A DNA stretch of 64,000 nucleotides from CAIWHR01 sp963741355 (GCA_963741355.1 CAVUIG010000019.1:248001-312000), one strand, 5' to 3'; shown: positions 17,835 through 26,681, numbered from the stretch's first letter. A program made the numbers and translations. The notes: a model not told the origin generated them from the sequence alone.

Positions 17835-19795
17835 TCAGGCAGCCTTCCGCGCCGGCCCGGCCGGGACGGTCTTCGCGTCGATGATCCGGAGGTCGGCGGC
17901 GACGATCCCGCTGCGGCCGTCCTCGAACTTGACCTGCGTCTCGATGTGCTGGACTTCTTTTCCGCCGTACAGCGCGTCGATCAGCACCGCGTATTTCTCG
18001 TCGACGAAGCCGCGGCGGACCTTGCGCGTGCGCGTCAGCTCGTCGTCGTCCGGGTCGAGCTCCTTGTGCAGGATGAGGAAGCGGTGCACCTGCGAGTCGG
18101 CGAGCACGGGATCCTGCGCGAGCTCGGCGTTGACCTGCTCGACGCATTCGCGGATCAGCGCGCGGACTTCGGGCTTGGCGGCGAGGTCGGTGTAGCCGGA
18201 ATAGGCGATGTTGCGCCGCTCGGCCCAGTTGCCGACCGAGCCCATGTCGATGTTGATGAACGCGCAGACCATGTCGCGCCGGTCGCCGAACGCGACCGCC
18301 TCCTTCACGTGCGCGAAGAACTTGAGCTTGTTCTCGATGTAGTTGGGCGCGTACATCGCGCCGCCCGCGAGCCGGCCGACGTCCTTCGCGCGGTCGATGA
18401 TCTTGAGGTGCCCGCTGGCGTCGATGATTCCGGCGTCGCCCGTGTGGAAGTATCCGCTCGCGTCGATCGACTCGGCGGTCGCGTCGGGACGCTTGTAGTA
18501 CTCCTTGAGCAGCATCGGGCCGCGCACCAGGACTTCGCCCGAGTCGGCGATCCTGACCTCGACGCCGGGCGCGGGCAGGCCGACCGTGTCGAGCTTCACG
18601 TCGCCGTCGGGCTGCAGGCACACGTAGGCGCAGGTCTCCGTCGATCCGTAGAGCTGCTTCAGGTTGACGCCGATCGAGCGGTAGAAGCGGAAGAGGTCGG
18701 GCCCGATCGCAGCACCCGCGGTGTACGCGATGCGGATCCGGCTCATGCCGAGCACGTTGCGCAGCGGCGCGTACACCAGCGCATTGCCGATCGCGTAGAG
18801 CAGCCGGTCGCTCGCGGGCACGCGGCCGGCCGGCCGAGGATCTCCGCGCCGCAGCGGCGGGCGACGGTGGTGAACGTGCGGTAGAGCCAGCGCTTCACCG
18901 CGCCGGCGTCCTCCATCCGTATCGTCACCTGGGTGAGCAGGTTCTCGAACACGCGGGGCGGCGCGAAGTAGTAGGTGGGGCCGATCTCGCGCAGGTCGGT
19001 CAGCACCGTGTCGCCGGATTCGGGGCAGCTGATCGAGAAGCCCGCGACATACATCTGCGCGAACGAGAAGAGGTGATCGCCGACCCACGCCATCGGCAGG
19101 TACGAAAGGATGCTGTCGTCGGCGGTCAGCCGGTCGAATTCGCAGCCGCCCCGCGCGGCGGCGATGAACGCGCCGTGCGTCTGGCACACGCCCTTCGGCT
19201 TGCCCGTCGTCCCCGACGTGTAGAGCATCACGGAAATGTCGGCAGGATCGCCGCGCGCGACCTCCTCATCGTAGAAGCCCGGATGCGCGCGGTCGAATTC
19301 GCGGCCCTGCGCCTGCAGGCTCTCGAAGCTCGTGACGCCCTCGTAGTTGCGCAGCCCGCGCGGATCGTCGTAGTAGATGTGCTTCAACGTCGGCACCTGC
19401 GGCGCCGCTTCCAGCATCTTGTCGACCTGCTCCTGATCCTCGACGATCGCGTACGCGATCTCGGCGTCGTTCAGCACGTAGATGAATTCGCCGGCGGGCG
19501 CGTCCTGGTACATGGGGACGGGGATGCCGCCCAGCGCCTGCGCCGCGGCCATGGCCCAGTACAGGCGCGGCCGGTTGTCGCCGATGATCGCGAGGTGCAT
19601 CCCGCGGCGGAATCCCTGCGCCGCGAGCCCGCAGGCGAGGGATCGCACCTCCGCCGCCATCTCGGCCCAGGTCCACGTCTGCCAGATGCCGAGGTCCTTC
19701 TCGCGGATGGCCGGGTGCGCGCCGCGGACCTGCGCATGGTGCGCGAGCAGCCGCGGAAAAGTATCGAGTCCGGTCGGGGCGGAATCCGTTGGCAC
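17835..19795 (-). CDS. AMP-forming (long-chain) acyl-CoA synthetase, frameshifted near 18832
   Basis: First gene of the liv-type operon. An ANL-family ligase of about 650 residues with the P-loop VMLYTSGTTGKPKGV, QLYGSTETC, and the hinge/adenylation motif YFHTGDAGIIDASGHLKIIDR. Close relatives are the long-chain synthetases that accompany LivFGHM transporters for aromatic or fatty acids. The frame changes in a GGCC-repeat near 18832 (one base apparently missing), between AEILGR and VPASDRLLYAIGNAL. The GTG at 19795 is chosen because GAGGAGG precedes it by eight bases; frames further upstream are low-complexity. Confidence 0.85.
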
Positions 19796-20075
19796 TGCTT
19801 CGTCCTCCTCGCGGCCCGGCGCAGGCGCATTCGGGCTCTTGTCGTGTTCCGCAGCGGCAGCCGCGGCGATTCTAGCAGGGTCCGCGCGCCGAATGCGGGC
19901 GTGCCTTCGCGCGCAATCCGCGAGCATAATGGAGGGTTCGGGGAATGGTTGTCATCCGACGGCCGATTCTCGGGGCCCGGTGCCGCGGATTCAGTGGCGG
20001 ACCGTGAACCGCGCCACGCGGCCTTCGCACGCGAATCCGCGCCCGCGGTTGCCATGGTCGAACGAAGACGCCGCG

Positions 20076-21048
20076 TTATTGCAGCCGCGGTCGCTTGAGG
20101 AAGTCGGCGCGATCGGCGGATTGCACGCGAACGCGCGCCGGCGCCCCGCCGCGCGCGAGCGTCAGCGGCACGGGAACGCCGGCCGCTCCCATTCCCCAGA
20201 TCCTGCGAAAGAGGTCGGCGAGCTCGCCGACGCGCGTGCCGTCGACGTCGACGATGATGTCGCCCGGCTGAATGCCGGCGCGCTCCGCCGGCCCGCCCGG
20301 CGCGATCCCGGTGACGACGAGCCCGTCGGGCGATTGCGCCGTGTACATCCCGAGCCAGGGACGGGCGGGTCCCGCGCGCCGGCCGAGCTTCAGAAGGTCG
20401 TCGCGCACCGGCGGCAACAGATCGATCGGCACGAACATGTTGCCCTTGACGACGTCGTCGCCGGACGGCTCCTGCACGTAGAGCGAGCCGATGCCGGCGA
20501 GCGCGCCGTCCTCGCCGACCAGCGCGGCGCCGCTCCATTCGGGATGCGGCGGCGTGACGAACATCGCCGCCTCGATGAGGTATTCCCACGGCCCGGCGAA
20601 CTCGCGCTTCGCGAACACCTCGGCCTTGAGCGCGTGCGCGCGGCCGCCCTGACCGACGACGATCACGCGGTCGCCGGCCTCGATGCCCGCGGCCGACCCG
20701 CATTCGAGCGGCGGCAGGCCAAGCTTGCCGAGCGGCTGGACCAGGCCGAAGCCGGTGACGAAATCGTAGGCGAGCGGATGGCCGGGAATGACCGCGCCGT
20801 TGTTGCCGGTGAGCCAGATCGGTCTCGGCCTCGGTGATGAGATAGCCGATCGTGAGCACGAGGCCGTCGTCGCCGATGACGACGCCATTGCCCGCCCGCT
20901 CGGTGCCGAGGATCGGCGCGGTGAAGGCGTCCTCCGGTATCTCCGCGCGCAGCGCCACCACCGAATCGAGCACCGCGTCGAGGTCGAACGCGACGTCGGC
21001 GGCCTTCGGCTGCAGATCTCTCGGAAAACCCCAATTCGATTCGGACAT
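20076..21048 (-). CDS. HtrA/S1C-like protease homologue with PDZ domain, catalytic His not present; one-base frameshift
   Basis: About 323 residues. The trypsin-like part begins GNGVVIGDDGLVLTIGYLIT, where active HtrA proteins have LTNNHVV; the catalytic His is thus absent. The Ser region reads PEWSGAALVG in place of GNSGGP, keeping a Ser. The C-terminal PDZ domain is complete (GIAPGGPAERAGIQPGDIIV). No signal peptide, so it is probably cytoplasmic. I recall LTIGYLI-type sequences as a recurring family, so this is probably a conserved non-classical or inactive protease rather than decay. An extra base at about 20820 splits it; without it the sequence reads EAETIWLTGNNGAVIPGHPL. Confidence 0.75.
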
Positions 21049-21210
21049 GGATCGGTACGCGCGCGCGAGCCGTGTACTCTAATCCTTTCGCTGCACGGGG
21101 TCGATGCCGCGCACGAAAGCGCCTAGAATTCCGGTTCGCGGGCTTGCCGAAAATGCGTGCCGCGCCGGGCCGGCGCGAAGCACGACGCCGCGCTTACCTC
21201 GGAGGATCCC

Positions 21211-21693
21211 ATGAAGCGCTTCAACCTGTTGAGCATCATCGTCGCGATCTCGCTGGCGTCGCTGGCCACGCTTGCCGGCGCGGAGGTCACTCCCCATTAC
21301 GGAACGGCCGTCACGCTCGAGACCGCGAAGAAGATCGCGGCAGGCGCCGCGGCGGAGGCGGTGAAGAACAAATGGGCAATGGCGATCGCGGTCGTCGACA
21401 CGCACGGCATGCTGATCTATTACGAAATGATGGACGACACGCAAACCGGAAGCGCGGTCACTTCCATCGAGAAGGCGCGCACCGCGGTCCTGTACCGGCG
21501 TCCGTCGAAGGATTTCGAGCAGAACGTCGTGGACGGACGGATGGTCGTGCTGACCGTGCCCGGCGCGACGCCGATCGAGGGCGGCATCCCGATCGTCGTC
21601 GGCGGAAAAGTCATCGGCGCGGTGGGCGTCAGCGGTGGAGCGTCGCCCCAGGATTCGCAGGTCGCCCAGGCGGGGCTCAACGCGCTGAAGTAA
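21211..21693 (+). CDS. HbpS/GlcG family heme-binding-type protein, exported
   Basis: A 160-residue protein with a signal peptide (residues 1-24, ending LAGA) and one GlcG/HbpS (DUF336) domain: LETAKKIAAGAAAEAVKN, AIAVVDTHGMLIYYE, the GGIPIVVGGKVIGAVGVSG stretch. Exported members bind heme or cofactors; the role here is unknown. GGAGG sits just before the ATG. Confidence 0.85.
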   Translation: MKRFNLLSIIVAISLASLATLAGAEVTPHYGTAVTLETAKKIAAGAAAEAVKNKWAMAIAVVDTHGMLIYYEMMDDTQTGSAVTSIEKARTAVLYRRPSKDFEQNVVDGRMVVLTVPGATPIEGGIPIVVGGKVIGAVGVSGGASPQDSQVAQAGLNALK

Positions 21694-21712
21694 GAACGCC
21701 CGAGCCGGAATC

Positions 21713-21745
21713 GCGGGCCGGCGCCTTGCCGGCCCGCTTCGTTTG
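21713..21745 (+). terminator. Rho-independent terminator after the HbpS-like gene
   Basis: A perfect 10-bp stem GCGGGCCGGC / GCCGGCCCGC with a 5-base loop, followed by TTCGTTT. It lies 20 bp after the stop codon. Confidence 0.8.
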
Positions 21746-21784
21746 CGGCGCGGCCGGCGACCGCAATTCCGCGCTTGCGCGCGA

Positions 21785-22069
21785 TCACTCGACGCCGACG
21801 TTCGGCGTCTCGCGCCGGCGCGACAGGTACCAGGCGACAGCGGCGGGCACCAAGAAGATCAGCGCATGGATCGCGACTTCCGCGAAGACCGGATGCCCGG
21901 TGACAACCCCCACGCCAAAATCGGCGACGGCGATCAGCAGCCACGCCCAGATGAAAAGCCACCCGCCGTCGAGCCCGCGCGTGACGCGCCGGCTGTTGAC
22001 CGCGGCGGCGATCGCATCGAACGCAAAGGCGAGCGCGACGCCGATCACGATCACGATGAAAGTGCGCAT
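21785..22069 (-). CDS. Small membrane protein, hypothetical
   Basis: A 94-residue protein with three hydrophobic segments (FIVIVIGVALAFAFDAIAAA, WLFIWAWLLIAVADFGVGVV, AIHALIFLVPAAVAWYL). No family recognised. The following 218 bp up to the next gene hold nothing recognisable. Confidence 0.6.
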   Translation of the reverse strand: MRTFIVIVIGVALAFAFDAIAAAVNSRRVTRGLDGGWLFIWAWLLIAVADFGVGVVTGHPVFAEVAIHALIFLVPAAVAWYLSRRRETPNVGVE

Positions 22070-22287
22070 GGGGATAGCCTTCCGACGAACGGCAATCGCG
22101 ACAGCCCGGGATTTCGAGCGGCGGACCCTCGGCAGGCAATCCTGCCGCCGGCGCCGATGCTACTCCTGCGCGTCGGTGCCGCGCAATTCCGCCTGACGCC
22201 TGCTCATTTCCGGGAAGATGCGCGGCGCGATTCGCCCGGGCGCGCGATCGGAATTCGCGGGAAATCGCGACGCGCGTCAGCCCGGCG

Positions 22288-22761
22288 TCACGGCGCCTTG
22301 CACTCGCACGCGTCGTCGCCCTTGTCGAAGATGATCCGCCACGTGCCGGGGGCCTCCTGCCGCCACACTGACGTGAACGTTCCCGCGAGCTTGCCGGCGG
22401 GATCCTTCACCGGCCCGGTGGAAAGCGCGAGCTTTCCCGAATCCTGCACGTCGACGTGCTCCGGAGCCCAGCTGAACGGCGGCTCCTTCTTCTCGAACAG
22501 CTTCTTCCACACGGCGGCGATCTCGGCCTTGCCGCGAAGCGTCTTGGGGCCGTTGAAGAACACCGCGTCGTCGGCGACGAACGACATGAACGCCGTGAAA
22601 TCGCGGTCGGCCATCGTGCGGGCGAACGCGCGCTCGGTGGCGGCGACCTCGGCGCGAAGCGCCGCGAGATCGGGCACCGCGTCCGGGCGCGGCGCGGACG
22701 TCGAACATGCCGTCGTCAGCAATATCGCGGCGATGAGCACGAGGGAACGGAAGGAGTTCAT
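22288..22761 (-). CDS. SnoaL-like/DUF4440 nuclear-transport-factor-2 fold lipoprotein
   Basis: A 157-residue lipoprotein: signal sequence with the lipobox LTTACS (Cys at residue 19), then an NTF2-like DUF4440 domain (ERAFARTMADRDFTAFMSFV, PKTLRGKAEIAAVWKKLF, WRIIFDKGDDACEC). Exact ligand unknown. The ATG at 22761 directly follows a purine-rich region; longer upstream frames lack a signal peptide and are rejected. Confidence 0.8.
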   Translation of the reverse strand: MNSFRSLVLIAAILLTTACSTSAPRPDAVPDLAALRAEVAATERAFARTMADRDFTAFMSFVADDAVFFNGPKTLRGKAEIAAVWKKLFEKKEPPFSWAPEHVDVQDSGKLALSTGPVKDPAGKLAGTFTSVWRQEAPGTWRIIFDKGDDACECKAP

Positions 22762-22902
22762 GCGGAGATGGTAGCGCAATGTGGCCGGTCGCGGTACGGC
22801 CCGGGCGCTGGCCGCCGGAAGCTTCCTGTCAGTCCGCGCGCGGCACGGAGACCGCCCTGTTGCATTTTTGCAAACGCACGTCGGCGTCGGCGCGAAAATT
22901 TC

Positions 22903-22932
22903 TTGTCTCGCCGGGCGTGTCAACGGTAACAT
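22903..22932 (+). promoter_or_regulatory. Candidate sigma-70 promoter
   Basis: TTGTCT (22903-22908) and TAACAT (22927-22932) separated by 18 bp, in the only AT-rich part of this intergenic stretch. Transcription would start close to the palindrome at 22938-22954 and run into the hairpin-rich segment that follows. Confidence 0.45.
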
Positions 22933-22937
22933 TCACT

Positions 22938-22954
22938 CACTCGTTAAACGAGTG
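22938..22954. promoter_or_regulatory. Palindromic operator candidate
   Basis: CACTCGTT-A-AACGAGTG, an 8-bp perfect inverted repeat around one base, placed at the expected transcription start of the promoter just upstream. The layout fits a repressor site of the TetR/GntR size; the repressor is not identifiable here. Confidence 0.5.
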
Positions 22955-23113
22955 CTCGCCCGCAGGAATGACGAGCCAATCGCCGCTTACGGGAACCGCA
23001 ACCAAGACCATGACGCGCACGACGCACATCGATTCGATCGCAATCTCGGGCTTCGCCGCCCGCAGGATCGGCTCGCGCGTACGCCTTGGAATGGGCGGTT
23101 GCCCGAATTCCTC

Positions 23114-23289
23114 GCCGGTGCAAACCGGCGCGGCCGCGACGACGTAGCAGCACCCGACCGGAAGACATTCCGCCGGGTGAGTCGGCGGAACTGTCGGAAG
23201 GTCCGATTCCCCTTCCCTTTCGACAGCCCGCCACCGGTAACGTGGTGACGGCCTTCGTGCGCGACCGCGCGCGGAGGCACGACGAAAGG
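23114..23289 (+). other. Hairpin-rich segment, candidate structured RNA leader
   Basis: Successive strong hairpins: GCCGGT-GCAA-ACCGGC (23114-23129, GNRA loop); CACCCG/CGGGTG enclosing CGGAA-GACA-TTCCG (23151-23179); GGCGG and CTGTCG pairing with CGACAG and CCGCC (23184-23232) around an inner GAAGG/CCTTC; CACC/GGTG (23232-23247). It ends at a near-perfect Shine-Dalgarno before a small ORF. The GGTGCAAACCGGCGCGG segment recalls the P5-P6 core of cobalamin riboswitches, but the conserved AGGGAA and GCCACTG boxes are missing, so it is left unassigned. Confidence 0.45.
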
Positions 23290-23297
23290 AGGACCGC

Positions 23298-23489
23298 ATG
23301 ACGCAAAACATCTCGTTCGCAACGGCCCGTTCGCCGCGCCGAACTGCACGCGTTCGCACTGACGCGCCGGATCGGGGCGGCCACGCCGGATATCCGTCGT
23401 CGCGCGCGCTCGCGCGCGGCGCCGGCATGCCGGGCTGCGGCCAGGAAAACATGCGATGCCGGGTTTTCACTGCGGGAGGCGATTCGTAA
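23298..23489 (+). CDS. Small ORF with a strong ribosome-binding site, hypothetical
   Basis: A 63-codon frame starting with an ATG six bases after AAGGAGGA, the best Shine-Dalgarno in this stretch. The product is Arg/Ala/Gly-rich with two cysteines near the end (GMPGCGQENMRCRVF). It lies between the hairpin-rich segment and a good terminator, so it may be a real small protein or a leader peptide. No family recognised; composition alone would not support it. Confidence 0.4.
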   Translation: MTQNISFATARSPRRTARVRTDAPDRGGHAGYPSSRALARGAGMPGCGQENMRCRVFTAGGDS

Positions 23490-23513
23490 CCGGATCGACA
23501 ACCTTCCCGAGCG

Positions 23514-23557
23514 AAAGCCCGGTCGCCGACGAAATGCGGCACCGGGCTTTTGCTTTT
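23514..23557 (+). terminator. Rho-independent terminator
   Basis: A perfect 10-bp stem AAAGCCCGGT / ACCGGGCTTT (23514-23523 and 23541-23550) with a 17-base loop and a T-rich tail (TTTTGCTTTT including the stem end). It closes the small transcription unit starting near 22940 and precedes the next tiny ORF by about 40 bp. Confidence 0.75.
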
Positions 23558-23597
23558 CCCGGTGCGCGCGAAACACAACGACAGCGAGGCACCTGAA

Positions 23598-23801
23598 ATG
23601 AGTCGAGCAGACATGGATTTCGCAAGGCCGTACGGGATCGGCGACTTCGAGCTCGTGCGGGAACCAAGGAACGGAGCGTACTGGCGGGCGGCGGACGGCA
23701 TGGTGGTCCGCCTCGCGATGCCGGAGCGCGGGCGCGCGCCGGAACGGGAATCCGAAGCGCAGGAAAAGCCGGACGCGCCCGGCAATGCTGGTGGAAGCTG
23801 A
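23598..23801 (+). CDS. Small ORF, hypothetical
   Basis: 67 codons from an ATG with a weak GAGG site. The first half has a varied, protein-like composition (FARPYGIGDFELVREPRNGA), the second half is Arg/Glu/Pro-rich. In a different frame the sequence goes on from about 23790 as a Trp/Arg-rich amphipathic stretch (WWKLKQWLQCDRVQRTLRIC) to a TAG at 23918-23920, so the protein could be longer if there is an indel here. No family recognised. Confidence 0.4.
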   Translation: MSRADMDFARPYGIGDFELVREPRNGAYWRAADGMVVRLAMPERGRAPERESEAQEKPDAPGNAGGS

Positions 23802-24065
23802 AGCAGTGGTTGCAATGCGACCGCGTGCAACGGACGCTCAGGATCTGTCACTGGATCCGGCGTGCGTGGCTCGCGTGGCAGGTGGCAAGGATCGCCTTGC
23901 GTCTCGTCAGCGGCGTCTAGAAAGGGTTGCGCCAGGGAACGTTGACCTCGGCGACGCCGCGCAAGCGGCGGTTGGACGGCGATTTCTCATGCTGTGCGCG
24001 GCATGACTAACCGAATTTGCGGAATCGCCGCCGTGCGCATTGCGCGCACGGTCTGCAGTCGCAGG

Positions 24066-24091
24066 GGCCCGGCGGGGAGACCCGCCGGGCC
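24066..24091. repeat. Perfect GC-only hairpin with GAGA tetraloop
   Basis: An 11-bp perfect stem GGCCCGGCGGG / CCCGCCGGGCC closed by GAGA on the plus strand, a GNRA loop. On the minus strand it lies downstream of the amine-oxidase gene, but without a T-run. Confidence 0.6.
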
Positions 24092-24103
24092 ATGCGGCGA
24101 CTC

Positions 24104-24312
24104 AAGTCGTCTCCAAAACTACTGCGCGCCCCGATCGCTTTGTAGTTCCGGCCGCCGCTTCGCGGCTTAAGGCTCGCGTTGCTCGCGTTAGCCTTCACTG
24201 AAGCAGTCTTCGCTTCGTCGTGTCCTCGCTTGGCAACTGAGGCGCTCGGGGCTGCTCGCTACGTTATTGAGACGACTTAGGGCTTCTCCTCTGCCGCGAA
24301 CTACTGCACGCC
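24104..24312. repeat. Folded element with long-range stems and flanking direct repeats, unassigned
   Basis: AAGTCGTCTC (24104-24113) pairs perfectly with GAGACGACTT (24269-24278), and GCCCCGA (24128-24134) with TCGGGGC (24246-24252), enclosing hairpins GCCGC-TTC-GCGGC (24154-24166) and AAGGCT...AGCCTT (24169-24195). A 14-base near-perfect direct repeat AACTACTGCRCGCC occurs at 24117-24130 and 24299-24312. This could be a structured RNA or a miniature mobile element; tmRNA, 6S RNA and integron attC sites were considered and do not fit. No ORF of note. Confidence 0.5.
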
Positions 24313-24328
24313 TCACGAACCGCTCGGG

Positions 24329-25499
24329 TCACGCGTCGAAACGCGCGAGACGGAAGCTCGACAGATCGAGGCGCGATTCGCCATCGACGACGATCTGCGC
24401 CAGCGCCTCGCCGATCGCGGCGGAGTGCTTGAATCCGTGTCCGGAGCACGGCGACACGATCAGCACCCGCTCGGACGCGGGGTGGCGGTCGATGACGAAC
24501 CCGAAATCGGGCGTCACCGTATAAAGGCATACTGCCGAGCGCACGCATCGGCTGCCAAGGCCCGGCAGGAACGGCGCGACGAATCGCTCGCGCATCAGGT
24601 CGATTTCGGCCTGCGTCACGGTGCGGTCGATCGCTTCTGCGCTCGTCGCTGCGTCATAGTGCTCGGCGCCGATCTTGACGCCGCCGCTCGCGCCGTCGAT
24701 CGCCGGAAAGCCGTAGATGCCCTGCTTCCGGTCCTGCAATTCCCAGATGAAGATCGGAAAATTTTCCGGCATGAACGGCGTCAGCCGTCCGGCAACGTCG
24801 AACCAGAAGAGCGTCTGCCGATATACCGTGAAATGCCGCGAGACTTCGGGACCGACAAGGCCCGGCAGCCACGCGCCGGCCGTCACGATCAGCCGGTCGG
24901 CGCGATAGGCGCCCTTCTCCGTCGTCACCGTCGACCGCCCCGTCCGAGAGGTCGAACCCGCGGACGATCTCGTCGCACCGGAGGGTCGCGCCGAGGCCTT
25001 GCGCAACGGCGAGATGCGCGGCGACGCAGGCCTCCGGCCGCACGAAGCCTGCGCTCGGCTCGAAATAGCCGTATTCGTCGTCGGCGATGTTGAACGCCGG
25101 AAAGCGCCGGCGGATCGCGGAAGCGTCGAGAAGCTCATGCGCGATCCCGAACCGGCGCGCCGCCGCGACCGTGTTCGCGAAGAAGTTCTCGACGTGATTG
25201 ATCGAGGTCTTGGCGGCGCTCGAGATCACGAGGCCGCCGTTGCAGGTCATGAGCGACGCACCGGTCTCGCGCTCGAGCTCGCGCCAGAGCTCGTGCGAGC
25301 GCAGCGCCAGCGGCGTGTACTGCTCGCCCTCGCCGATGGCGAGCCGCGTGATGCGCGTGTCGCCGTGCGTCGACCCGAAGGCGTGCGGCGGCGAGAACCG
25401 GTCGATCCCGAGCACGCGGTTGCCGCGCCGCGCGAGATGGCACGCTGTTGCGCTGCCCATCGCGCCCAGGCCGAGCACGATGGTTTCGAATCGGCTCAT
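24329..25499 (-). CDS. FAD-dependent amine oxidase, N-methyl-tryptophan/sarcosine oxidase type, one-base frameshift
   Basis: DAO-family flavoenzyme of about 389 residues. The N-terminus binds FAD (IVLGLGAMGSATACHLARRG), followed by GSTHGDTRITRLAIGEG, characteristic of monomeric sarcosine/N-methyl-tryptophan oxidases (SolA, MSOX). The C-terminal half has LYTVTPDFGFVIDRHP and the SPCSGHGFKHSAAIGEALA motif, whose Cys is the covalent FAD attachment site in this group. An extra G in a GGGG run near 24949 splits the gene; removing it gives DLSDGRSTVTTEKGAYRADR. Substrate is a secondary amine, not further defined. Confidence 0.83.
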
Positions 25500-25535
25500 C
25501 GTCGAGTCCGCCCGGGGCTTCGCGCCGCCGCCGCG

Positions 25536-26681
25536 TCAGCGCAGCGCCTGCTCGATGTCGGCGACGAGGTCGTCGACATGCTCGATCCCGATCGACAGCC
25601 GCACGAGATCCGCGGGACAGAGCGTGCCGGGACCCTCGACGCTGGCGCGGTGCTCGGCGAGGCTCTCGACCGATCCCAGGGAGGTCGCCCGCTTGAAGAC
25701 GCGCAGCTTCGCCGTGAAGGCCTTCGCGGCGTCCTCTCCGGCGCGAAGGCGCAGCGACATCATTCCGCCGAACCCGCCGCGCATCTGCGCCGCCGCGACC
25801 GCGTGTCCCGGATGCGTCGGCAAGCCCGGGTAGAGCACGTGCGAGAGCTTCGGATGCGCGTGAAAGTGTCGCGCGATCTCGAGCGCGCTCGCGCTGGCCG
25901 CGGCGACGCGAAGGTGCAGCGTGCGCATCCCGCGCAGCAGGAGCGCCGCCTCGAACGGGCCGAGCACCGCGCCGCCGCTTGCCCGGACGTAACGGATCCG
26001 CTGCCAGAATGCATCGTCCGCGCGCGTCGCCAGCGCACCGGCGATGACGTCGGAATGGCCGTTGAGGTACTTGGTCGCCGAATGCATCACGAGGTCGGCG
26101 CCGAGTTCGAGCGGGCGCGTCAGCAGCGGCGTCGCCACGGTGGAATCGACCGCGACGATGGCGCCGATTTCGCGCGCGAGCGCGCACGCCGCGGCGATGT
26201 CGGTGATGTCCCACGTCGGGTTCGCCGGCGTCTCGATCCAGATCAGACGCGGCCGGTGCGCGCGGGCGCCGGCAGCGAGTCCGTCGATCGACGCGTTGTC
26301 GTAGAACTCGACCGCGAGTCCCCACGGCGCCGCGAACTCGACCAGCCACTTGCGCAGCGCCCAGTACATGTTGCGGGGCGCCAGCACGCGATCGCCGGGC
26401 GAGAGCGCCTGGAAGACGGCGGCGCTCGCGGCCTGGCCCGAGGCGAACAGCAGCGCGGCCGCCGCGCCCTCGAGCGACGCGAGCAGCGCTTCGGCCGGGT
26501 CGTAGCTCGGGTTGTCGGCGCGCGAGTACACGCGCCCGCCGGGATAGGTGCAATCGGCGCCGCGCTCGTAGGTGGTCGACACGTGTATCGGCGGCACGAC
26601 GTCGCGATAGGGCGCCGCGACCCGTCCCATTCCCTGTGCGGCGAGCGTTTCCGGATGCAGCGGCGGCAAGTCCCTGGTCAT
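25536..26681 (-). CDS. Cys/Met metabolism PLP-dependent lyase (cystathionine beta-lyase/gamma-synthase family)
   Basis: A 381-residue fold-type I PLP enzyme. Visible are SGQAASAAVFQALSPGDRVL for phosphate binding, WIETPANPTWDITDI, and SATKYLNGHSDVIAG with the Schiff-base Lys. The N-terminal YSRADNPSYDPAEALLASLEG supports cystathionine beta-lyase or a related C-S lyase; sequence alone does not decide between beta-lyase and gamma-synthase. It lies 36 bp upstream of the amine oxidase on the same strand, so they may be cotranscribed. ATG at 26681 chosen as the family N-terminus. Confidence 0.85.
   Translation of the reverse strand: MTRDLPPLHPETLAAQGMGRVAAPYRDVVPPIHVSTTYERGADCTYPGGRVYSRADNPSYDPAEALLASLEGAAAALLFASGQAASAAVFQALSPGDRVLAPRNMYWALRKWLVEFAAPWGLAVEFYDNASIDGLAAGARAHRPRLIWIETPANPTWDITDIAAACALAREIGAIVAVDSTVATPLLTRPLELGADLVMHSATKYLNGHSDVIAGALATRADDAFWQRIRYVRASGGAVLGPFEAALLLRGMRTLHLRVAAASASALEIARHFHAHPKLSHVLYPGLPTHPGHAVAAAQMRGGFGGMMSLRLRAGEDAAKAFTAKLRVFKRATSLGSVESLAEHRASVEGPGTLCPADLVRLSIGIEHVDDLVADIEQALR

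Noticed and set aside
23101..23300. Cobalamin riboswitch
   Set aside because: A T-loop-like GGTGCAAACCGG arm is present, but the AGGGAA and GCCACTG boxes are not and the downstream ORF is not a B12-related protein.
22937..23851. Minus-strand frame through the hairpin-rich island
   Set aside because: No ribosome-binding site, no family resemblance, Arg/Pro-rich; it is the complement of the structured segment.
24104..24312. tmRNA, 6S RNA or integron attC site
   Set aside because: No tag-peptide frame or tRNA-like end for tmRNA, no 6S-type central bubble, and no paired RYYYAAC/GTTRRRY ends for attC.
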